NCBI GenBank assembly: GCA_027422505.1 | Contig: JAPQWV010001422.1 | Coordinates: 1-64,000, forward strand | DNA: 64,000 bases | Reading direction: 5' to 3' | DNA from: Craterostigma plantagineum | Lineage: Eukaryota > Streptophyta > Magnoliopsida > Lamiales > Linderniaceae | Shown: piece after piece, positions 11,506-23,803 of the stretch | How the letters are laid out: every line of letters starts with the position of its first letter | Position numbering within the stretch: position 1 is the first letter of the stretch | The notes under the pieces: generated by a model | Database searches by the model: none | Seen by the model: only the letters and a program-made list of their open reading frames with translations | What the model was told of the DNA's origin: nothing | Made by a program: the position numbers and the translations under genes

Positions 11506-11843
11506 CAGCGTCGTATCCCCGGGCTCCACTTTGGCCCGAGATTGTCCTACACGCGCTCAAAATGCATCTGTGAGTCGCTCTATTAAGGGGTTTCATTGGT
11601 AAATTCGAAAATAACCTCGAACACTGTCTTCTTAACCTCGAACACTGTTTCCCAACAAAGTAGTTGTAAAATTAGGGTTCTTGTTTTGGGGCCTATTTTT
11701 GGGTGTTGCGATTCGATCTTACGATCCGTTCTTGCGACAAATTTCATTGCTGCGATTCGTCGAGGTAAGTAAGTTGCTTAATCTGGTTCGGATTTATGTT
11801 GAATGTAAGTCTTTCAACCATGTTGGATTATTTAACATGTAGA

Positions 11844-12242
11844 ATGTCTTCTGCATCGACGAATTCTATCAGAAAGGAATTGAGGGACCTGAGATACAAA
11901 ATCCCCAAATGCAAATGTGGTAGAGCTTGTGAGATCAAAGTTGTTGGTCCTACCAAAGCCACCGAAGGTAAACTATTTTGTATTTGCAGGGGTAATTCTT
12001 GTGACTTTTCACATGGTTCAATCCGGTCGGTAGCCATGCTCAAGATGACACCCCTATATACGACACTTACACGGGACATCAGCCCGTCGACAGTTGTGGG
12101 ATGCACGCACAGCATATCGGCGACTTGATTTCTACATGTGATGACTTCGAGAGAGAATTGAGTCGATCGAAAAAATGAAAAGCTTTTGAAGGTTAGCTTG
12201 GCCGTTGTTGTGATGTTTGTTTGTGTTTTGTTCTGCAAGTAG
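11844..12242 (+). CDS. GRF-type zinc-finger protein carried by the MULE
   Basis: From the ATG at 11844 the protein reads into a compact GRF zinc finger: CKCGRAC, then an ICRGN...CDF segment. At about 12008 the frame breaks; restoring one T in a T-run would continue into FTWFNP, the usual end of a GRF finger, and an acidic segment of about 55 residues. After a further one-base slip near 12175 a hydrophobic stretch (VSLAVVVMFVCVLF) ends at the stop 12240-12242. That gives about 130 residues with a C-terminal membrane segment, the shape of many small plant GRF proteins. GRF fingers bind single-stranded nucleic acid in known members; the role in the transposon is unknown. Orientation is convergent with the transposase. 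An upstream in-frame ATG exists at 11796, but the finger context favours 11844. Confidence 0.65.
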
Positions 12243-12614
12243 TAAGTGTTTGTAGTCTCTTAGTCGTAGATGTGTGTCTTTATGAAGCTGTTTTGGAACT
12301 GATTGTACAACATCTTATGGAGTTGTTCTTGAACTGATTGTTGGAACTTTTGTAGCTGTTTTGGAGTTGTTTTGGAACTGATTGTACCTAATTGCATGCC
12401 ATTACGAAAACATAATTACCATACACTAAAAGCATTATAAGAAGTACCTAATGCATACCAAAAGACCAAAAGACCAAAAGTACACAAAACAGATCACAAG
12501 TACCAATACCATGTCATAACAAAACAATCCAAAACAAAACAGATTGATTGCTACAATCTGATAACACAAGCCAAAAGAAGTACGAAAACATGTCATAATA
12601 CTAATTTGTCTTGT

Positions 12615-15600
12615 CTTTGGATGTCCTTTTGCTTTACTTCTTGGCTTGCAAGACACTTGCACACCTCTTAACAAGCTTGAAGCCGTCGGAGCACACAATT
12701 TTTTGAACGCCCTACTGCCACTGCTGTCGCATTCCCTTTCTTTTTGTCACATTTGCAGAAGTAGAAGCTGCTGTCTTCTGCTTTCTTGTTGCAGTTGGAG
12801 GTGCAGTTGGATTGGTACTAGAATCCTGTGCAATATGCATCAACTCAACATGTAAATTCTAAATGCTAAAGACTATCATTCGCTGCCTTCTCAAGCCAAT
12901 TAATTCCATCATACCTGTGTTGGGATTTCTGCATGAAGAACATGTTCTGGAGCAGCTCCTGGGGTTGGCTGTGAAGCAGATTCTGGAGCAGTTCTTCGAC
13001 CAACTCCAGCTGCTGGCTGTGAAGCATATTCTGGAACAGTTCTTGGACCAACTGCTGCTGGTGGCTGTGAAACAGATTCTGGAGCTACTCCTTGCCCATC
13101 ACTTGAGATCTATAACAGGAAATTAAAACTAAGCATCAATAACTTCATTTCAATCATGTGCAATATGCATCAACTCAACATGTAAATTCTAAATGCTAAA
13201 TGACTATCATTCGCTGCCTTCTCAAGCCAATTAATTCCATCATACCTGTGTTGGGATTTCTGCATGAAGAACATGTTCTGGAGCAGCTCCTGGGGTTGGC
13301 TGTGAAGCAGATTCTGGAGCTACTCTTGCCATCACTTGAGAGCTATACAGGAAATAAAAACTAAGCATCAATAATTTTGACATTTCAATACTGTCAACAG
13401 AATTGGGAAAGTTTAAGACATTACCTTGTAGTACTTGGAACTGGGATGTGGCTGTCTTTGGCATCTTCTCTTGTTGTGCCCTTTTTGCAAGCAAATGGCA
13501 CAAGTCACTGTCAAGCCCTTCCTAGTTGATGTTGTATGGAGATTTTTGTCATTCCCATCTGGTCTTCTCTTCTTTTTAGGCCTTCCAGTTCTCTTCACAA
13601 CATGAGGTGGAGCCACTGCACCTAATGGGGAGATTTCAAATTCATGCATCCCAGGCACTGGAGAAATGTGATGCTCGTAGACCTTCAAATATGTTTCTTT
13701 GCTGAAAATGACATCAATGAAGGGCTCATAGTCAAGACGATGAAGGTCTAAACATGAAATCGCATGACAACATGGGTACCCAACCAATTGCCACATGCCA
13801 CATGTGCATTTCCTTTCATTTAAATGCACCACATGTGTCTGATCATAGAAAACAACTTCAAACTGATCAGCCCCAGCCCAAGTAGCAAAACAGTTCCCAC
13901 TCTTCTTCCTCTCAATCTCAACTTTCTTAAGAATATTAGGACAAACTTCTTTGTCCCATTTCAGCATCCCTTCTCTCTTGGTTTGATTCTGACCATGCAT
14001 TTTTTTCTGATCCATTCCATCATTTCAATGATAGGTAAATCCCTTGCAGGCATGAAACATTGTTGAAGCACTCACTGATGTTGTTGACAAGTACATCACA
14101 CTTAGTTGACTGTGGAAAATGGCTTCTTGCCCATTGATGTGCTGGAATCTCAGCCAACCACTCATAAGGTGATTTGTCATCATCATCCTTGGCTGGATAC
14201 TCCTTCCTAATGGTAAGCATGATTTCCTTATGATCATTCACATTGTAAGAAGAGGCAGCCCTCCAAAACAGTTTCTTCAATTCAAGGCCTTTGTACTTGC
14301 CTTTAAAATTATTGTACATATGTCTTAGGCAAAACCTATGCTCACAATATGGAGCAAGAGTTGATAATGCTTCTACTAGACCCTTCTGCCTATCACTTAT
14401 GAATGCAAGACCTGCCGCATAATCATCACCAATGTCTCTCAATAACCTCTCTAAAAACCAGTGCCATGTCTCCCCCTTTTCAATCTCCACAAAAGCCCAA
14501 GCTAAAGGAATATATTGTTGTTTCCATCCATGGCCACAGCTGTAAGCAATTGACCCTTGTATAATCCTTTTAAGAAGCATCCATCAACCCAATCATAGGC
14601 CTACAACAGCTTTAAAGCCATCTATCACAGGCTTCAAACAATAGTAGAAGCGTTGCAAAACTGGTGGATCTTCCTCTCTGTTCACATGCAAAATACAGGA
14701 ACTCCCATCATTGTGCTTAACAACAGTAGCACAATAGTCATAGAGTCTCCTGTATTGCATCATTACATCTCCCTTTATCAGCTCAACAGCATATTTTTTG
14801 GCCCTGTACACTTGAATGTACTCACATCAACCCTAACATCCCTCCTAATCTTCCTCTTCAATGACAATAAATCTTCATTGGGGTATCCCTGACATAGTTC
14901 ATGATTCTCCTACCAAGGTACTTATAATCAGCCAATGAATTAGTGGTACGATGTGAACACTTATGCTGTCCCTTATGTGATTTAACCATCCACTCAGTGC
15001 CCCTCATTACTGGTGAAGCATGCAACTTCCAGTCACATCCATGTTTGCAAATCACTGTCACTTTCATCTTTTCATTCTTCACAAAACTTCAAGTCTATCC
15101 CTTTTCTAACTGCCCAATCCTTCAAGGCTGCCTTGAAAGTTTCTCTGTTGGAAAACGAAGCCCACTTGCAATTCATTCTCAGCCATGTCTGTGTTTCATC
15201 CCATTCTGGATGAGTTCTAACATGTTCACTATCTGAATCTATATCTTTCTCCAACTCTTCATAAACATTTTCATCATTGTCAGTGTACCAATCATCTTGA
15301 GGATTCCTCCTTCCTCATCTGATCTGCCATGGTACTTTCCTGTCCAACATGGACTTCTTCTTCAGAACCATCTTCTTCTTCAGAATCATCTTCTTCTATG
15401 CCATCTTCACAAATAAAATCTTCATCTTCAGAATCAGTTGCAGAAGATAGTAATCCCTCGGCATCACCATCTTTCTCTGTCTCATTTTCAGACATAAAAT
15501 CATCAGCCTCAACCTCATAATCATCTTGGTCCCCCTCTCTCTCAACCTCTGCATTAGTCTCATTGCCCCCTCTCTCTCAACCTCTGCAGCTGCCTCATTA

Positions 15601-16230
15601 TCCCCCTCTCTCTCAACCTCTGCAGCAGCATCAACATCATTATCAGACCCAGAACAACCCCCACCGTCAGCAGCCTCAGCCTCATTATCAGAACCACAAT
15701 AACCTCCACCATCAGCCTCAGCCTCATTATCAGGCCCAATATCTTCACCACCTACTGTATTACCATCGCCAAATGAAGTAACACCCTCAGGTAATGGATA
15801 TGTAAGAAGGGGCACCTCCAAACTTCGATTAGAAACCGACCTACCGTCAATATCAACAGCTTCAATAAAACTCGGCAACTCTTCAACGAAAATATGAATG
15901 ACCTTCTCATTCATATTTTTCTCTGAGAAGGTCCCTGATATCATCATCATTTTTGATAGCCCTAAGACCTAAATCCATCGTCTGACCAGGTATGCAATAG
16001 TAATACTGTAAATTACTAGCTTTCCCCCCCGCGTGTCTGTAAAAATTGTCTAAGGTGCCCAGAAAAAACCTATCCTTATCAACGCCCTGAAACAGTACCT
16101 TCAATCCCCCAAAATACCTCGCATTTGGCAGCCATTCGAACGCCCGTGGACCCATAAGTAGATGTTGCAGTATGAATACACCATTACGGCCTGTGATGTG
16201 TGTGAGAAGTAGATTCAATGTGTTTGACAA
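12615..16230 (-). CDS. MuDR-type MULE transposase
   Basis: Read leftward from about 16230: a PB1-like N-terminal domain (16230-15907); a long acidic, Ser/Glu/Asp-rich linker with internal repeats (15900-15290); the MuDR DNA-binding domain with CKHGCDWKLHA and GQHKCSH (15260-14860); the DDE-type MULE core (14810-14020) with AFISDRQKGL and CEHRFCLRHMYNNFK; a SWIM zinc finger CTCGMWQLVGYPCCHAI (about 13830-13770); a Lys/Arg-rich stretch RTGRPKKKRR; and a CCHC knuckle CAICLQKGHNKRRC (about 13500-13450). The C-terminal part appears split into small exons, one of them duplicated (13342-13246 and 13109-12915), ending near 12615. Several one-base frame breaks interrupt it. The product would cut and insert DNA at the element's terminal repeats. 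The exact start and 3' exons are inferred. Confidence 0.85.
12827..13393 (-). repeat. tandem duplication containing an exon of the MULE transposase
   Basis: The block starting at 12827 recurs at 13157 (shift 330 bp). Each copy includes an apparent exon flanked by AG and GT: 13342-13246 (97 bp) and 13109-12915 (195 bp). The longer copy holds two extra units of a roughly 48-bp minisatellite encoding a Pro/Ala/Gln-rich repeat around PESASQP. Confidence 0.75.
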
Positions 16231-16404
16231 ATGGCGATTGTCTGAATGTTTAGCCGCGAAAAGTTGTTCTTGTACCTATGGAAGATTTCAATTTTACAGA
16301 GAGATTTTCGTTTGCCCTACTCATTAAGTAACAGGGGCAAAATTGGAATTAGACTTTTTACTTGACCGTTATACTAAACATGGCCCGATGGGGAGCGTAT
16401 GCGA

Positions 16405-16502
16405 AGTTTAGGAAAGTACAAGGGTGTTTTCGGGTAATAAAAAATCAGGAGGTAGTATGGTGCATTTTCGTAAACCACGAGGGGGTAATATGCAATTTTG
16501 CC
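16405..16502 (-). repeat. right terminal inverted repeat of the coding MULE
   Basis: Inverted copy of 11407-11505, ending GCAATTTTGCC at 16502 and followed directly by the second copy of the 9-bp target duplication. Confidence 0.9.
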
Positions 16503-16511
16503 ATAAAACAA

Positions 16512-17484
16512 AATATAAATCAAATTTCCGTACAATCCCATTTCCTTTGAATGCGTCTTCAAAGTTCAAAATCGGATTCAGTCTTCAGTTTCAGAGCTAA
16601 ATCTCTGTTTCCCAGAAAACTGATTCGCAAGAAATCTCCTTTAAGAAGAAAAACGCACAAAACAAAAAATTCAAGAAAGTAATATAAAGTTAAAGGAGCA
16701 CTGAAAGAAACGGAACTGCACACGTATACAAAAAAGCTTCGATGTTTCCTTTCGTTTTGCTTTTCTTACTGAGCCCACTTTGTAACGGCAGACCATAGTG
16801 AGATTTACTATGATGCTGAAAATCATATTCTTGATATGTCATTCAAGAAATCTCTTTTCAGACATTTTTTCTCTGGGCCATTCTTGTCTGAGGAGTCGAC
16901 TCTTGATTTTTTAGTCGAACCTTTGGTTATAGATCCGATTAAATGTCATAATCTTGGCTTTGGCTTCCAATTCTCAGTATGCCCTTGTCTGAAATTTCCC
17001 TTAATCTTAGGCGATCTTTTATTATTTCTGGTCATGCGTGTTCTTCAGTTTTTTATTCAATTGTAATGGCGATCAGTTGTAAATGCTTTAGCACTGTGTG
17101 CGTATGGATTTAATTGGATTATGGGTCGGTGTAAAATGAGCCTTTTCAGTGCATAAAAAATGTCTGCTTTATATGATAATTTGTGTGCATTGGTGCTGCA
17201 AAAAGAAACTTGTATTGAATGGAACATTGTTAGATTATTATTGAGCTTGAAATGCCAGTTTGAAATCCTTGATCCTTTACGAGTTTGTTCGACGATTTTA
17301 TCCGTAATTTGAACTAGATTCTTTGCTAGCTTGTTAATCCTTGATCGAGAGTAGCACTATTTCCTGGATTTTCTGCTAAAAGCCGAGTAATTAGTGATAT
17401 GTTCTTGTCTACATAAATGTGGAAGTAATTTTTCGTCTGTTTTCTTATCCTCAGACGAATAAGAGATCGACCCATAATTCGTAA
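16512..17484 (+). other. likely promoter and 5' leader of the TTM-like gene
   Basis: No ORF of note. A polypyrimidine tract ending in TCAG at about 17454 precedes the start codon by 30 bp and may close an intron in the 5' untranslated region. Confidence 0.35.
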
Positions 17485-20463
17485 ATGGGCGAATGTATGG
17501 CCAACGGCGACTTAAACAATAGGAGGATCGGCCTATTGAAAGATCAAGTGAAACTGATCAAAAGAAAGAACTCCAATCGCTACGAATTGCTCAGATTCAC
17601 AATAAACTTGTCCTTCGAAAAAGGTTTCTTCGCCGTAGTTCGTGCCTGCCAATTGCTGACTATGAACAACGAAGGGCTCGTACTCATTGGAATAGCGGGC
17701 CCCTCGGGCGCTGGGAAAACTGTCTTCACTGAGAAGAATAACTAACTTCATGCCAAACGTTGCTGTTATTTCGATGGACAACTATAACGACGCCAGTCGA
17801 ATCGTTGTAGGGAATTTCGACGGTACGATTTTGAACTTCAGAACAGCCAATTTCCTGCAAATGTGTTTGTTATACAGTTGCATTATTTCTTACAACAGCT
17901 TTGCAAATGTGCTATACAAATGATACTTAGAGCAGCCAATTTGTTGCGAATGTGTTATGCAAATGATTTTGATCTTTAGAACAGCTTCGCTATGTGTTAT
18001 ATAACTGCATTATGCTATACAATGGGCATGTTATGGAAGATAAGTGCACAAAGTGATTTCCTTAACTTTTAGTGACATGTTTGTAACAGATCCAAGATTG
18101 ACTGACTACGATACTTTGCTGAAGAACATTCATGATCTTAAGGAAGGGAAATCAGTCGACGTGCCATATATGATTTCAAATCGAGTTCTCGGACCGGATA
18201 TAGGTGTGTTCTTGCAAATATACTTCAACGTAATTATGTCTTTCTCTGACAAGAAATCATTCGTTAATGGTAGGAGAGTTGAAGTCCAAGCTCTAGAATC
18301 TTGATCTTAGAAGGGATCTACGCTCTGAACGAAAAGCTGCTACCTTATTAGATCTTCGAGTCTCTGTGACGGGTGGGGTCCACTTCGACCTCGTTAAAAG
18401 GTTTTGAGGGACATACAAAGGGCTGGCCAAGAACCCGAAGAAATCATACAGCAAATCTCAGAAACAGTTTGTGTTCTTTATTACTTTCAACGGTTGGTTT
18501 AAGTTATTACAGCGATGCCTCTGCTGTCAACTTTCTCAGCTTTTTAGGCTTCTTTGTTCGTAGGTATATCCAATGTATAAGGCATTCATCGAGCCCGACC
18601 TTCGCAAAGCCCACTTCAAAATCATCAACAAATTCAATCCTTTCTCGGGATTTCAGAATCCTACGTACATATTGAAGGTGGCATTTTTTTTTTTCTGGCC
18701 TTTAATAATATCAAGTTCCTTACGTAATAACCTTTTTATTTACCGTATTTGATGCAATCCTATGTAGTCTTCGAAGGAGTTGAGCGTCGAGAAAATCATA
18801 TCTGTGATGCTCGAAGAACATCAAGTTACTACAGAGCAGACTTACGACATATATCTCCTACCGCCCGGCGAAGATTCAGAGACATGTCAGTCTTACCTAA
18901 GGATGAGAAACAGAGATGGAAAGTACAATCTCATGTTTGAGGTAGTAAATCTCATGTATTTTAAATCAAGAAAGATGTATCTGATTTTATGCTGCGAATA
19001 ATCGTAGGAATGGGTAACTGACCCTCCATTCGTAATATCCCCGAGAATATCTTTCGAAGTTAGCGTTCGCCTCCTCGGCGGGCTAATGGCTTTGGGATAT
19101 ACGATAGCAGCGATTCTGAAAAGAAATAGCCAAGTCGTTTGCGATGAAAGGGTCTGCGTTAAATCGATTGGCTTGAACAGTTAAACCGTCATTACATTCA
19201 GGTAAGAATATCACTACTGTAAATATATTTCCAACTTAGTTGTTTTTTGATGTGATTATTTCCATCACTTCTCTTCTTTAAAATAGGTACAGGCAAGATA
19301 GGGGCTTCCGTAAAGAACATAGCTGATCAACTGGGATTAGATGGTTCTTATCTGCCAAGAACTTACATCGAACAGATTCAAATCGAGAACTTAGTCAACG
19401 AGGTTATGGTAGTATAAAGTCGGTCTTTTTCTTTCTTTTATTTTTTCTTTAAAAATGTATGGGATGTTTATAGTAATCTTGAAAGTTTGCTATAAAGGCG
19501 ATGCCAGATGATTTGAAAACGAAGCTTAGCGTAGATGAAGACTTTGTCTCTTCGAGCCCTAAGGAAGCGTTTGTGCGAGCCACGGCTGTAAGAAAAGCAA
19601 GCAACTTGAAGAGGTTTGTGTTACTCTATTCTATTTCTTGTAATATTTGTTCATCTTTTATTGTTGAACCCTAATCTTTTTTGTCTATTAATTAATATCC
19701 ATTCGCAACCCTAATTGTCCATTTATTCGTGGAAAAGTAGTTTGTCGCATTCATATTCGACTAATAGGGACAAAAGCCTTTCAAACTGAAGAGGGCGTTC
19801 GAGGATAGAACATCAGATTCACCGGCAACATTATTATTACCAAGCGAGGTATTTACTTCGACTATTTACGACATATCATGTTATGTAATAATTTTAGTTG
19901 TGTTATCATTCGTATTTCGAATTAGGGAGCAGCGAATCGCCTCTACGACCAGATTTTGTCATTAAACGATCGAATGGACGACTTCACGTCAATGATCGAA
20001 GATCTAATTCGATGCTATCAGCGAGCGAGGAAAGAAGAAATTTTTCGAGCCCTAAGAACATAGCAGAAAATTGCAATGGTTTTTCGGTTATTCCTAATTC
20101 ATCTTCATCTTCTCAGCTGCAAAGAGACCCTTCTTTGATTGAAGAGGTAAGGAATTGTATTTACATTGCAATGCTGAAATGTATTTCATATTCAGATTTA
20201 ATTCTCTTTGAGCAATTTTTTTTTTCTTTCTTTTCGAGATAGATGTCGAATATAGCGCGGAGTCGCGACAAACTATTCATCAGCTCGAAAGTCTCAATGC
20301 ATTTCTTCGTGAAATCGTAGATGATACGAAAAGAGATGATAAATGCAGCCCATATTTTTCAACTTCTTCGTCTATGTTCTTGGCTTCGTTAGCAGTTGGC
20401 GGGCTCGGTATTCTTCTGTGCATCAAATTGAGTTTTAGAACCTTTTTTTTCTGTGATTTTTAG
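17485..20463 (+). CDS. TTM1/2: TTM1/TTM2-like protein (uridine-kinase-like P-loop plus CYTH domain, tail-anchored)
   Basis: Eleven exons fit GT..AG introns: 17485-17822, 18090-18203, 18274-18466, 18564-18677, 18768-18941, 19008-19201, 19287-19408, 19498-19613, 19741-19848, 19926-20146, 20243-20463, about 640 residues, the usual length. The N-terminal kinase-like domain has the Walker A GPSGAGKT (exon 1) and the conserved DNYND. The CYTH/triphosphate-tunnel domain starts in exon 5 (YDIYLLPPGED, LRMRNRDGKY). Exons 9-11 give a Ser-rich, coiled-coil-like region, and the C-terminus has one hydrophobic segment (MFLASLAVGGLGILLCI). Arabidopsis TTM1 and TTM2 are pyrophosphatases tail-anchored in the outer mitochondrial membrane, linked to senescence and to defence. 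At least six one-base losses break the frame (for example near 17748, 18165, 18285, 18342, 18400, 19170), mostly in homopolymers, while the residues on both sides stay conserved. Confidence 0.9.
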
Positions 20464-21485
20464 GGTTTTTCTGTTACATTTCTTTCGTTGGGATTAGGGT
20501 TAATCGAATTCTTTTGCGTATTTTTCGGTTCGATATTCTATCGACTATTCTTTAGCCATATTCGTTCTTGATGATCAAGCATTTGATGCACTTTTTTTTG
20601 AAATAAATTGCATGCCTTAGTCATTAGATCAATCAAATACTTACACTTCGAAAGGACGAGGACAAACATTGGAAGAAATTTTATTTGGATGTTTCAGACA
20701 AAGAACTATTAACACTTACAAATTTCTATTCATACAATATAGATTCTATATCCTGCTAAGTGTTTCTCATTTTCATCGCCTCTTATTGTCCATCTGCTAA
20801 ATTTAATAAAATCCCAACATATATTGGATCGTTGCAAAGAGCTCCCTATATTGAAATCTTACAAGTTACAACAAAAAGAAAGACGAGTAATAAGAAACCT
20901 TCTACTTCGCGAGCATAAATTAACGCCACCCTTTACTCCAATTCAGGCATGACCCAAAGAATATATTTTATAAGGGTTTTCAGCTTGTAATTAACGAGCA
21001 AATGTTGACACATTGGCATATTAGTCCCAAAGTAATTGGTTAGCAGTACCACATAGTGTAAGGATTGAACGGTCTTAAGTTTTTCTTTTCAAAGAAGAAT
21101 ATTATCTACTTCATTTTAAATAACCTCATAGTAATCAAGAATTTGAGACCGTTCAATTCTGTACGCTATTAATAAAAAATCCACCTATATAATATCCACC
21201 TAATAATCAAGGTACTAAATTTTTGTCTCTTTCATCCTTGTATTATTAGACATAATATAAAGAAAATTTAGCAATCGAAGACGTGCTAATACATGTTTTG
21301 TTCACTGTGAAGTAATCAAACGAAATTACGCCAAGCGACAAATTCCAATCTCAACACGTTCGAAGAACTGGTCAACATAACTTGGAAGAATTTTTCGACA
21401 TATACAATGATTCACATGTATATAAGTAGTAACAACACAAACTACAAGCTTTGTGTTATATTGTAATAACTGAAAATCATCATCA
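20464..21485. other. intergenic region between the TTM-like and DUF1262 genes
   Basis: No coding sequence seen. It contains a small TA-flanked inverted-repeat element at 21057-21166 and otherwise AT-rich DNA. Confidence 0.5.
21057..21166. mobile_element. 110-bp MITE-like inverted repeat
   Basis: The left end around GATTGAACGGTCT and the right end around AGACCGTTCAATTC are inverted copies over about 20 bp. The element is bounded by TA at 21055-21056 and 21167-21168. The family is not recognised. Confidence 0.5.
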
Positions 21486-22905
21486 TGTACTCTACAAGGC
21501 GTCTTTCTAGCTCCCAAAACTCCCCAGAAACACTTCGAGCACCGCCGACGGTCCTAATTCGGGTTATTTGGTGATAAAAGGCGAAGAATCTGAGACGTAC
21601 TCATGTTGTGGGCTATGTAAGAAAAGTACTATATTGGATCTTCCTCTCCCTCAAAACAAGGAATTGACGGTTAGATTCATTGTGCACACTGGAAAATCAA
21701 AGGTCGTTATGGATGATAGGGTTTTCTTGATCCCGGTTTTGAACCAACCCTTATCTTCGAATCGTTATTACGCCATCAATGCTCATGGTGAACACATAGG
21801 TATGCATATGTTTGAATTAAGCACTTCACCTATGCATCCTTTTTTTTTTATTTATATATTGTATTTCCAGTCACATCTAGGCTGATTTTCTTTAAGTGGA
21901 TGATCATGAGGATTCATACCCAAGGCAAGGCCTATTGTGGTTCCTGAACTCTTAATACCATTGAATTACGTAAAAGCTTATTCAGCAGTATACGTAAGTT
22001 TCGAAGTTTTGGTTTATTTTACTCGCCGTGTATGTGAAAATTTTGTGCTGCGATTTGATATAGGAAAGCATCGACGTGCTCAACCGAAGATGATAAGGTC
22101 AATTGTTGTTTCGTTCCTCGCGTTAAAGACGTAAAACCAAAGCCATTAGATCCTCAAAACAGTTACCAACAGTTCGAACTATTTCATTACACAACTTGTG
22201 GGTCGAGGTCGGGTTCTTCGCAAGATCGATCGAACATGACGTTTCCCGCCTAGCTTTCTACGAAGGAAAGGATGGATAATCTATTCGAGAGTACCAAAGA
22301 ATTACAACCTCGAAGAAGCAAATGGGCTCGACTCGAATCTTCGTTCCCAACTTCCAAGATTCGATTTTTCCTTGTCCCAAAAAACTTCAACCCTAATTTA
22401 GTAGGAAAATGGTATACCCTTTCGTGTTTGTCAAGGATGGCACCAACTGAAAGATCTGGCGAAAGGCTCGCCTATTACGAGATAACCTTAGAGCAAAGGT
22501 GGGAAAGGGTTTTCTCTTGCAATAATGGAGACAAGAATTTCGAGGTTTCGATCGAGAAAGAAGAAGCTTTCGTTAATGGTTCATAAGGCTACTTGGGATG
22601 ATGATAAGGATGTGATCGACGGAGAAGGGTTTGTTTGGTTTACGAGCGGGGAAGAACGTGTAGGATTGAGACATGAACTAGTCGAAAGAATGAGTGTGAA
22701 GAAGAGAGGGGAGGCTACGTACGAGGAAAGGAAAATCAAGAAAATATTTCTGGCAAAATTGAGGAGAATGCTAAGAGGGATTGAGTGTAAGGAGTTTGGA
22801 TGTTTTGTGATGGTTGAGAGGTTTAATTACAAGAGGATTGATGGTACTTTGGTTTTGTCTTGTGACTTTAAACACTGTCATCGTATGAAGAACAAGTGGG
22901 AGTAA
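21486..22905 (+). CDS. DUF1262 family protein
   Basis: Two exons, 21486-21799 and 22064-22905, give about 385 residues, normal for this plant-specific family. The start MYSTRRLSS, the segment NSGYLVIKGEESE, the cysteine pair CCGLCK, LPFP-like LPLPQNK and the hallmark PVLNQPLSSNRYY are in exon 1. Exon 2 carries CCFVPRVKD-type residues, the WARLESSFPTSKIRF region and the C-terminal KFGC-like EFGCFVMVERFNYKRIDG. The frame slips near 21551 and 22072 (one G lost in each) and near 22585. The function is unknown; relatives are often stress- or wound-induced, which is general knowledge and not visible here. There is no signal peptide or membrane segment. Confidence 0.85.
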
Positions 22906-23136
22906 ACCTAGGCATTCTTGTTAGAATATGTGGGTGACTTTTTATTTTATGATGCTCGTTGTATTGTATGATAATTTCGTTGAATAAATGGGCCTATGAT
23001 CCCATATGGATTAATAGCTCAGTTATTATTATTCAATTGTCTAATGCAAGTCGAAATTGATTAGTGAAAACATATTGTATACTAGGTAAAGATTACACCT
23101 TTGGTCAAGACCAATATGAGACGAATTAAAGAAGTC
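22906..23136. other. 3' flank of the DUF1262 gene
   Basis: AT-rich sequence with AATAAA-like words near 22983; no further gene before the copia LTR. Confidence 0.4.
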
Positions 23137-23141
23137 TGACC

Positions 23142-23610
23142 TGTCGACATAATAATATTCAAAAGCAACGTGGCTTTTGAATAGTCAAAGAAAGCACAAT
23201 GTGAAGAAGGGAAAAAGGCATGCGACGCAGTATTGGTTGGTGTGCTGATGACTTTTTTATTTTCTGTTCAATTACCAATCAAGCTTATAATACGTGGGCT
23301 CCCAAGCAGTTCAAAAGCATCCCAAGAGAGAAGAGAGGGATCGGTGTGAGGGAGGAAAAATAGAGGGAAAATAATAGAGAGTTTGTCGGGTATTTTCTCC
23401 GACTATAAGAGAGATATTGAGGGTTTTCTCCTTTGTAGTACGAGAGGTTGTAACTCCTATATTTCTCCTATAGTGAATTCTCCTTCCTTGCCCGTGGTTT
23501 TTACCCCGATGTTTGGGGTTTTCCACGTTAAATCTCGTGTCCACTTTTATCTTTAATTGCTCAAATACTAGCCGTAATATTATTCGACCGGGTCCGCTGC
23601 CACGCCAACA
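23142..23610 (+). repeat. 5' LTR of the deleted copia element
   Basis: 469 bp, TG...CA, preceded by TGACC. It is followed at 23611 by a tRNA-iMet primer binding site with one mismatch (TTGTATCAGAGC at 23612-23623). Confidence 0.92.
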
Positions 23611-23803
23611 ATTGTATCAGAGCCTAGCTTGGGTTTTATATATTATTTATCATATGCTCTGTGGTTGCCACTAACGTGGACCCTCCACATCAGAAAATAA
23701 TAAATATTTACTGCCCTTGTTACGGTGACGAAAAAGACGGTGCGAGATCAATAATTATCTGCTGCAACCCCGTCGGAGGTATCGCTCACGACTGAGCAGA
23801 AAT

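Larger units (their letters stand above)
11407..16502 (-). mobile_element. coding Mutator-like element with transposase and GRF-zinc-finger genes
   Basis: A 5096-bp element flanked by a perfect 9-bp duplication ATAAAACAA (11398-11406 and 16503-16511). Terminal inverted repeats of about 98 bp (11407-11505 and 16405-16502) begin GGCAAAATTGC and are nearly identical. It carries a minus-strand MuDR-type transposase gene and a plus-strand GRF zinc-finger gene pointing toward it. Its termini do not match those of the foldback MULE 60 bp away, so the two belong to different families. All parts needed for an autonomous element are present, apart from frame breaks that look like sequencing indels. Confidence 0.92.

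Noticed and set aside
15329..15781. Plus-strand Ser- and Gln/His-rich frames
   Set aside because: They are the complement of the acidic repeat linker of the MULE transposase.
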